NCBI RefSeq assembly: GCF_019049285.1
Contig: NZ_JAGMUL010000042.1
Coordinates: 1-64,000, forward strand
Length of the DNA: 64,000 nt
Direction of reading: 5' to 3'
Source: Streptomyces sp. AC550_RSS872
GTDB taxonomy: Bacteria > Actinomycetota > Actinomycetes > Streptomycetales > Streptomycetaceae
The translations under genes and the position numbers were made by a program. Positions 59,585 to 64,000 of this stretch are shown here, piece after piece (position 1 is the stretch's first letter; every line of letters begins with the position of its first letter). Under the pieces are notes generated by a model, which was not told the origin of the DNA, made no database searches, and saw only the letters and a program-made list of their open reading frames with translations.

Positions 59585-60085
59585 GTGACCCAGACCAGCG
59601 AGAACGTCACCTGGCTGACCCAGGAGGCGTACAACCAGCTCAAGGCCGAGCTGGAGTACCTGTCTGGTCCTGCGCGCACGGAGATCGCCGCCAAGATCGC
59701 GGCCGCGCGCGAGGAGGGCGACCTGCGCGAGAACGGCGGGTACCACGCGGCCAAGGAGGAGCAGGGCAAGCAGGAGCTCCGAGTGCGCCAGCTGACCCAG
59801 CTCCTGGAGAACGCCAAGGTCGGCGAGGCGCCGGCGTCGGCGGACGGCGCGGTGGCGCCCGGCATGGTCGTGACGATCGCCTTCGACGGCGACGAGGACG
59901 ACACGATGACCTTCCTGCTCGCCTCGCGCGAGTACGCGAGCTCCGACATCGAGACGTACTCGCCCCAGTCCCCACTGGGCTCCGGCGTGATCGGCCACAA
60001 GGTCGGCGAGGACGCCGAGTACGAGCTGCCGAACGGCAAGACGGCCTCGGTGCGGATCCTCAAGGCCGAGCCCTACAACGGCTGA
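59585..60085 (+). CDS. greA: Transcription elongation factor GreA
   Basis: 166 residues. The N-terminal coiled coil carries the catalytic acidic tip (AAAREEGDLRENGGYHAAKEEQG, with the Asp/Glu pair at the loop), and the C-terminal FKBP-like domain reads YSPQSPLGSGVIGHKVGEDAEYELPNG. It rescues backtracked RNA polymerase by stimulating transcript cleavage. GTG 59585 has GAGGAGC 4 nt upstream. Single gene, followed by a GC-rich hairpin. Confidence 0.96.
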   Translation: MTQTSENVTWLTQEAYNQLKAELEYLSGPARTEIAAKIAAAREEGDLRENGGYHAAKEEQGKQELRVRQLTQLLENAKVGEAPASADGAVAPGMVVTIAFDGDEDDTMTFLLASREYASSDIETYSPQSPLGSGVIGHKVGEDAEYELPNGKTASVRILKAEPYNG

Positions 60086-60122
60086 CCCCGCCCTCAGGAC
60101 CTCCAGAACCGGTCTTCCACGA

Positions 60123-60151
60123 GCCCCCGGCCGCCTCCCGGCGCCGGGGGC
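60123..60151 (+). terminator. greA terminator hairpin
   Basis: GCCCCCGG (60123-60130) pairs with CCGGGGGC (60144-60151) around a 13-nt loop, 37 nt after the greA stop. GAG before and CTC after can extend it with one bulge. No T-tract. Confidence 0.65.
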
Positions 60152-60155
60152 CTCG

Positions 60156-60187
60156 TCATGCGGTCATGCGGTCATGCGGTCATGCGG
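60156..60187. repeat. Four tandem copies of an 8-bp unit
   Basis: TCATGCGG occurs four times without gap from 60156 to 60187, overlapping the 3' end of the permease remnant on the minus strand. In that strand it encodes in-frame TGA stops. Confidence 0.95.
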
Positions 60188-60388
60188 TCGCCGAGCGGTA
60201 CTTCCGTACCGCGAGGTGCGGAACACGATGATGATCAGGACCGAGTAGATCAGCGAGGCCCAGACCGGATGCTGCATGGGCCAGGCGTCCGACGGTGACT
60301 GTCCCGGATTGGCGAACAGCACACGGCACGCCCGCACGGTCGCGCTGAACGGATTCCACTCGGCGATGTGCCGCAGCCACGGGGTCAT
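60180..60388 (-). pseudogene. C-terminal remnant of an ABC-2 permease, frameshifted
   Basis: Starts at MTPWLRHIAEWNPFSATVRA and runs through WPMQHPVWASLIYSVLIIIVFRT, closely matching the last ~70 residues of the intact permease at 60502-61308. After VFRT one base is missing (CACCTCGCGG where CACCCTCGCGG would restore the frame); with it the ending would read LAVRKYRSATA and stop at 60180. It is therefore doubly broken: no N-terminal part and a frameshift. The matching N-terminal piece lies at 61305-61508, on the other side of the intact gene. Confidence 0.88.
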
Positions 60389-60501
60389 ATGGCAACCGGT
60401 CAGTCAACATCGTGTCGCTCAACCTCGTGTGCTGCCCGAACCGCCACCACCCTGACCTCACATGCCCGCTTACATGAACAGGCTCCGAACAGGCCGAGTA
60501 C

Positions 60502-61308
60502 TCAACCGTCTGCCCGGCGGTACTTGCGGACTGCAAGAGTTCGGAAAATCACGACGATCACGATCGAGTAGATCAACGACGCCCACACCGGGTGCTGCAT
60601 AGGCCAGGCACTGGACTGGGACAAGCCGGGGTCACCAAAAAGCTGGCGGCACGCCTGAACGGTGGCACTGAAGGGGTTCCAGTCCGCGACGTGCCGAAGC
60701 CAGGGAGTCATCTGGCTGGAATCCACGAAGGCGATCGAAATGAACGTCACCGGGAAGAGCCAGATCAGTCCGCCGGAGGTGGCCGCCTCCGGGGTACGGA
60801 CGCTCAGGCCGATCAGAGCGCCGATCCAGGTGAACGCGTACCCGAGCAGGAGCAGCAGGCCGAAGGCGCCCAGGATCTTCCCGAAGTTGGTCGGCTCCGC
60901 GGAGCCAGGCCGCCAGCCCACGATCAAGGCGACGATCGCGAGGACGAGCAACGTGACGCCCGTCTGCACCAGGTCAGCCACGGTGCGACCGGTGAGCACA
61001 GCGCCGCGCGCCATGGGCAGTGAGCGGAAGCGATCGATGAGCCCCTTGTGCATGTCGTCCGCGATACCAGCTCCCGCCCCTGCGGTGGCGAAGGTGACGG
61101 TCTGGGCGAAGATGCCCGCCATCAGGAAGTTCTTGTAGACCTCCGGGTCCGTGGTGTTGCCGATCTTCATCGAGCCGCCGAAGACGTACGTGAAGAGGAC
61201 CACGAACATCACTGGCTGGATGACCCCAAAAAGGATCATCTCGGGAATCCGGGTCATCCGAATCAAGTTCCGGCGGGCGATGACCAGGGAATCGTTCACG
61301 GCACTCAC
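60502..61308 (-). CDS. ABC-2 type permease (drug-efflux/DrrB-like)
   Basis: 268 residues with six membrane spans (MILFGVIQPVMFVVLFTYVFGG, VTLLVLAIVALIVGW, LGAFGLLLLLGYAFTWIGALIGL, ASLIYSIVIVVIFRTLAV and others), of the DrrB/daunorubicin-exporter class. GRTVADLVQTGVTLL and the ending WNPFSATVQACRQLF...WPMQHPVWASL are typical. The GTG start overlaps the stop of the N-terminal remnant by 4 nt, so it is translationally coupled to it and to the ATPase gene. Codon use is slightly less GC-biased than in its neighbours, hinting at a different origin from the remnants. Confidence 0.9.
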   Translation of the reverse strand: MSAVNDSLVIARRNLIRMTRIPEMILFGVIQPVMFVVLFTYVFGGSMKIGNTTDPEVYKNFLMAGIFAQTVTFATAGAGAGIADDMHKGLIDRFRSLPMARGAVLTGRTVADLVQTGVTLLVLAIVALIVGWRPGSAEPTNFGKILGAFGLLLLLGYAFTWIGALIGLSVRTPEAATSGGLIWLFPVTFISIAFVDSSQMTPWLRHVADWNPFSATVQACRQLFGDPGLSQSSAWPMQHPVWASLIYSIVIVVIFRTLAVRKYRRADG

Positions 61309-61508
61309 TTCGGCTGCCCCTTCCCGCCACTCACTCGCCGGCCATGGGCTGGCGGCGAGCTGAGTCGAATCGAAGCTCCGTGAACAGGATTCGGGATCCG
61401 GGACATCCGGATCAGATTGCGCTTCGCGACGACCATCGAGTCCCGGACGGACTGGCTGAAGGGGTTCGTGGCCGGCGCGACCCGCACGGCGTCGGTGACG
61501 GCGCTCAC
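61305..61508 (-). pseudogene. N-terminal remnant of an ABC-2 permease
   Basis: 67 codons. The first ~40 (MSAVTDAVRVAPATNPF... then VVAKRNLIRMSRIPN) match the start of permeases of this class, including VIARRNLIRMTRIPE of the intact copy, after which similarity stops abruptly near 61388 and unrelated codons run to a stop at 61305. It overlaps the ATPase gene by 4 nt at its start and the intact permease by 4 nt at its end, so it may still act as a translational bridge. Confidence 0.85.
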
Positions 61509-62485
61509 TTCGCGGCCTCCTTCTTGTCGGTCTCCTCGTTCCCGACCTCCGCGAGGTGGCCCGTCAGTGACAGGAACACATCGTCGAGGGTCGGGCGGCG
61601 CAGGCCGATGTCGTCGATCTCGATGCCGCGGGTGTCGAGCTCGCGGATGACCTCGGCGAGGAGCTTCGCGCCTCCGGTCACGGGGACGGTGAGCTTGCGC
61701 ATGTGCTCCTCGACCGTCGTGTCCCCCTTGCCGAAGCCGCGCAACACCTCCGATGCGGGCGGGATGTCGTCGCGCTCGTGCACCACGACCTCGACCCGCT
61801 CGCCGCCGGTGCGGGCCTTGAGCTGGTCGGAGGTGCCGGTGGCGATGACATGGCCGTGGTCGACGACCGCGATGTCGTGCGCGAGATGGTCGGCCTCTTC
61901 GAGGTACTGGGTGGTCAGCAGCAGGGTCGTGCCGCCGGAGACCAGCTGCTTGATGACCTCCCAGAGCATCTGGCGGTTGCGGGGGTCGAGGCCCGTCGTC
62001 GGTTCGTCCATGAACATCACGGGCGGGGAGACGACCAGGGCGGCGGCCAGGTCCAGGCGGCGGCGCATGCCGCCGGAGTAGGTCTTGGTGGGGCGGTCGG
62101 CGGCGTCGGCGAGGTCGAACTGGGCCAGCAGTTCGTCCGCGCGGGCCTTCGCCGCCTTCGCCTTCATCTGGTAGAGCTGGCCGACCATCTGAAGGTTCTC
62201 GCGGCCGGTGAGGTACTCGTCGACTGCCGCGAACTGGCCGGACAGGCCGATGGAGCGGCGGACGGCGTCGGGATGCTTCAGGACGTCGATGCCTGCGACG
62301 ACCGCCGAGCCGCTGTCGGGGCGCAGCAGGGTCGTGAGGCAGCGGACGGCCGTCGTCTTGCCCGCGCCGTTAGGCCCGAGCAGGCCGAGGACCGTGCCCT
62401 CGGGGACATCGAGGTCGACGCCGTCCAGAGCCCTTACGTCACCGAAGGTCTTCACCAGGCCTTCGGCATAGATGGCACCTGGCAT
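61505..62485 (-). CDS. ABC transporter ATPase, DrrA-like
   Basis: 326 residues. Walker A GLLGPNGAGKTTAVRCL, Q-loop region IGLSGQFAAVDEYLTGREN, signature YSGGMRRRLDLAAAL, Walker B PPVMFMDEPTTGLDP and the H-loop-like segment LLLTTQYLEEADHLA are complete. The C-terminal ~80 residues form the DrrA-type extension (RRPTLDDVFLSLTGH). With the permease it forms an exporter of hydrophobic compounds or drugs. ATG 62485 is preferred, with GGTGGAG 6 nt upstream; a GTG at 62497 is also in frame but lies inside that site. Confidence 0.94.
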   Translation of the reverse strand: MPGAIYAEGLVKTFGDVRALDGVDLDVPEGTVLGLLGPNGAGKTTAVRCLTTLLRPDSGSAVVAGIDVLKHPDAVRRSIGLSGQFAAVDEYLTGRENLQMVGQLYQMKAKAAKARADELLAQFDLADAADRPTKTYSGGMRRRLDLAAALVVSPPVMFMDEPTTGLDPRNRQMLWEVIKQLVSGGTTLLLTTQYLEEADHLAHDIAVVDHGHVIATGTSDQLKARTGGERVEVVVHERDDIPPASEVLRGFGKGDTTVEEHMRKLTVPVTGGAKLLAEVIRELDTRGIEIDDIGLRRPTLDDVFLSLTGHLAEVGNEETDKKEAAK

Positions 62486-62574
62486 ATGAATCTCCACCTC
62501 GTCGGGGAAACTTCGGAAAGCCTAGGTTTGCACTTTTCGTTCCGCCGGGTGACGGAATCACGAGACACGCCATA

Positions 62575-62590
62575 ACGCGATGTATCGCGT
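62575..62590. promoter_or_regulatory. Perfect inverted repeat upstream of the ABC exporter operon
   Basis: ACGCGAT, two central bases GT, then ATCGCGT (62575-62590), 90 nt upstream of the ATPase ATG in the 216-nt gap from ilvA. Flanking GAGAC and GTCTC sequences extend the symmetry loosely. Looks like a TetR-type operator; no regulator gene is adjacent in this window. A short CACACCGCAC-type tandem repeat lies nearby at about 62655-62688. Confidence 0.5.
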
Positions 62591-62701
62591 CTCACAATGC
62601 ACTTACCCGAATGAGTGACACGGGAGCTTCGACCTGCGCTTTCGCGTACTTTTGCGCACCACACCGCACCACACCGCACCGCACCTCAGCGCGGCGCCGC
62701 C

Positions 62702-63931
62702 TCAGCCGATGACGGTGTAGCCCGCCTCGCGCAGGGCCTGGCCGACCTCGACGCAGTGCGTGCGGCCCTTCGTCTCCAGGTGGAGCTCGACCTCCGCCTC
62801 CGTGAGCCCGAGCCGTGGGTCGGTCCGTACATGGCTCACATCGAGGACGTTGGCGTCGACCCCTGACAACACCCCGAGCAGCGTGGCGAGCGCGCCCGGC
62901 CGGTCGGTCAGCCGCAGCCGTACGGCCAGGTAGCGGCCCTGCGCGGCCATGCCGTGCCGCAGGACGCGCTGGAGCAGCACCGGGTCGACGTTGCCGCCGG
63001 ACAGCAGCGCGACGACCGGCCCCTCGAAGGCCCCGGGGTCGCTGAGCAGCGCCGCGACGGGGCTCGCGCCCGCCGGTTCGACGACCAGCTTGGCCCGCTC
63101 CAGGCACAGCAGCAGGGCGGTGGCGATCTCGTCCTCGGTGACGGTCCGGACCTCGTCGACCAGGTCGCGGACGAGTTGGAACGGCACGTCACCGGGCCGG
63201 CCGACCTTGATGCCGTCGGCCATCGTCACCGGGTTGTCGACCGCGACCGGGTGCCCGGCCGCCAGCGAGGGCGGGTACGCCGCCGCGCCCGCCGCCTGCA
63301 CGCCCACGATCCGCACGTCGGGCCGCAGCGTCTTCACCGCCATCGCGATGCCCGCCGCGAGCCCGCCCCCGCCCACACCGACGACGATGGTCCGCACCTC
63401 GGGGCACTGTTCGAGGATCTCGAGGCCGACCGTGCCCTGGCCCGCGATGATGTCGGGGTGGTCGAAGGGGTGGATGAAGACCGCGCCCGTCTCGGCGGCG
63501 TACTCCTGCGCCGCGGCGAGCGTCTCGTCGACCACCTGACCGTGCAGCCGCACCTCGGCCCCGTAGTCCCGGGTGGCGCTGATCTTCGGCAGCGGGGCGC
63601 CCTGCGGCATGAACACCGTCGAGCCCACGCCGAGCAGCGACGACGCCAGCGCGACGCCCTGCGCGTGATTGCCGGCGCTGGCGGCCACGACCCCCGCGGC
63701 CCGCTCCTCCGGCAGCAGCCCGGCGATCCGCACGTACGCGCCGCGCAGCTTGAACGATCCCGTCCGCTGGAGGTTCTCGCACTTGAAGTGCACCGGCGCG
63801 CCCACCAGCTGGGACAGGTGCCTGCTGCCTTCCATCGCCGTCACCCGCGCCACGCCCGTCAGCATCTTCTGGGCGCCCCGTACGTCGTCGAGCGTGACGG
63901 GAGGCAAGGAGTCAGCCGTGCTGTAGCTCAT
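62702..63931 (-). CDS. ilvA: Threonine ammonia-lyase (threonine dehydratase)
   Basis: 409 residues. Fold type II PLP enzyme: the Schiff-base lysine lies in NLQRTGSFKLRGAYVRI, AASAGNHAQGVA follows, and the phosphate-binding glycine loop is TIVVGVGGGGLAAGIA. The C-terminal ~80 residues are an ACT-type regulatory domain (AVRLRLTDRPGALATLLGVLSGVDANVLDVSHVRTD). It deaminates threonine to 2-oxobutanoate, the first step to isoleucine; a catabolic form is also possible since only one ACT domain is present. ATG 63931 chosen; the frame is open to 63952. The remaining 69 nt (63932-64000) hold its upstream region only. Confidence 0.93.
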   Translation of the reverse strand: MSYSTADSLPPVTLDDVRGAQKMLTGVARVTAMEGSRHLSQLVGAPVHFKCENLQRTGSFKLRGAYVRIAGLLPEERAAGVVAASAGNHAQGVALASSLLGVGSTVFMPQGAPLPKISATRDYGAEVRLHGQVVDETLAAAQEYAAETGAVFIHPFDHPDIIAGQGTVGLEILEQCPEVRTIVVGVGGGGLAAGIAMAVKTLRPDVRIVGVQAAGAAAYPPSLAAGHPVAVDNPVTMADGIKVGRPGDVPFQLVRDLVDEVRTVTEDEIATALLLCLERAKLVVEPAGASPVAALLSDPGAFEGPVVALLSGGNVDPVLLQRVLRHGMAAQGRYLAVRLRLTDRPGALATLLGVLSGVDANVLDVSHVRTDPRLGLTEAEVELHLETKGRTHCVEVGQALREAGYTVIG

Positions 63932-64000
63932 GACACAAGTCTCGCAGTTCACAGGCGCAAGGCCCTGTTGTGACCAAGCACCGAGATGGGTTTGCGCAGC

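Noticed and set aside
61388..61508. Counting the permease N-terminal piece as a genuine small gene
   Set aside because: It matches only the start of a permease and ends in unrelated codons; kept as a remnant that may still couple translation.

Overview
The window is chromosomal DNA of a high-GC actinobacterium, almost certainly Streptomyces. Third codon positions are nearly all G or C, and starts are a mix of ATG, GTG and TTG. There is a mycothiol S-conjugate amidase, a GTP-type PEP carboxykinase, many secreted or lipid-anchored proteins, AfsR/SARP- and NB-ARC-type regulators, TTA codons confined to a specialised-metabolite locus, and copies of short dispersed intergenic elements that I recognise from Streptomyces genomes. 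No rRNA, tRNA, CRISPR array or intact insertion sequence is visible.

Layout, left half. 74-4710: a large NB-ARC/LuxR regulator, a secreted M14 zinc carboxypeptidase and an acidic hypothetical protein. 4889-12595: a divergent catabolic locus. On the minus strand a PfkB sugar kinase, IclR regulator, RidA deaminase and GntP permease form a probable operon. On the plus strand lie a D-amino-acid deaminase-like enzyme and an N-acyl-D-amino-acid deacylase. A perfect inverted repeat lies in the shared control region, and the kinase carries a large in-frame repeat insertion. 12630-18550: a secreted serine protease, a GT2 glycosyltransferase, a membrane-anchored hypothetical, a class I aminotransferase and a small conserved protein. 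18868-23257: a four-gene operon joining two solute-binding-type proteins (one fused to a VWA domain) to a TelA-family protein. 23507-27992: pckG, hemolysin III/PAQR, a TetR regulator and a Mut7-C protein. 28089-34673: a four-gene operon with 4-nt overlaps pairing three glycosyltransferases with a secreted radical-copper oxidase, so probably a surface-glycan system. 34804-36837: a DUF255 thioredoxin-like protein.

Centre of interest, 37061-49166: a complete thioamitide (thioviridamide-type) RiPP cluster. A 78-residue precursor ends in a 13-residue candidate core, SFISVVVTAATHC. It is followed in order by a phosphotransferase, a HopA1-like protein, a second phosphotransferase-like protein, a flavoprotein cysteine decarboxylase, a methyltransferase with a possible recognition domain, YcaO, TfuA, a PhyH dioxygenase, a C1 peptidase and a membrane protein. 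A divergent P450 sits at the left end and a SARP activator with two TTA codons at the right end. The core keeps the Ser1/Thr8/His12/Cys13 positions of thioviridamide but replaces its Ala-rich middle with Ile/Ser/Val.

Right part. 49647-56462: a membrane-anchored hypothetical, a giant NB-ARC/TPR protein, an NB-ARC-CHAT (caspase-fold) protein and an alpha/beta hydrolase translationally coupled to it. This resembles bacterial NLR/protease signalling or immunity modules. A class II Fic protein converges on it. 57680-63931: conserved backbone genes (a small membrane protein, mca, a DUF4307 protein, greA, a drug-type ABC transporter, ilvA). The ABC permease locus is a mosaic: one intact permease sits between the amino- and carboxy-terminal remnants of another copy.

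Family assignments rest on motifs and on memory of the families. No database search was possible.
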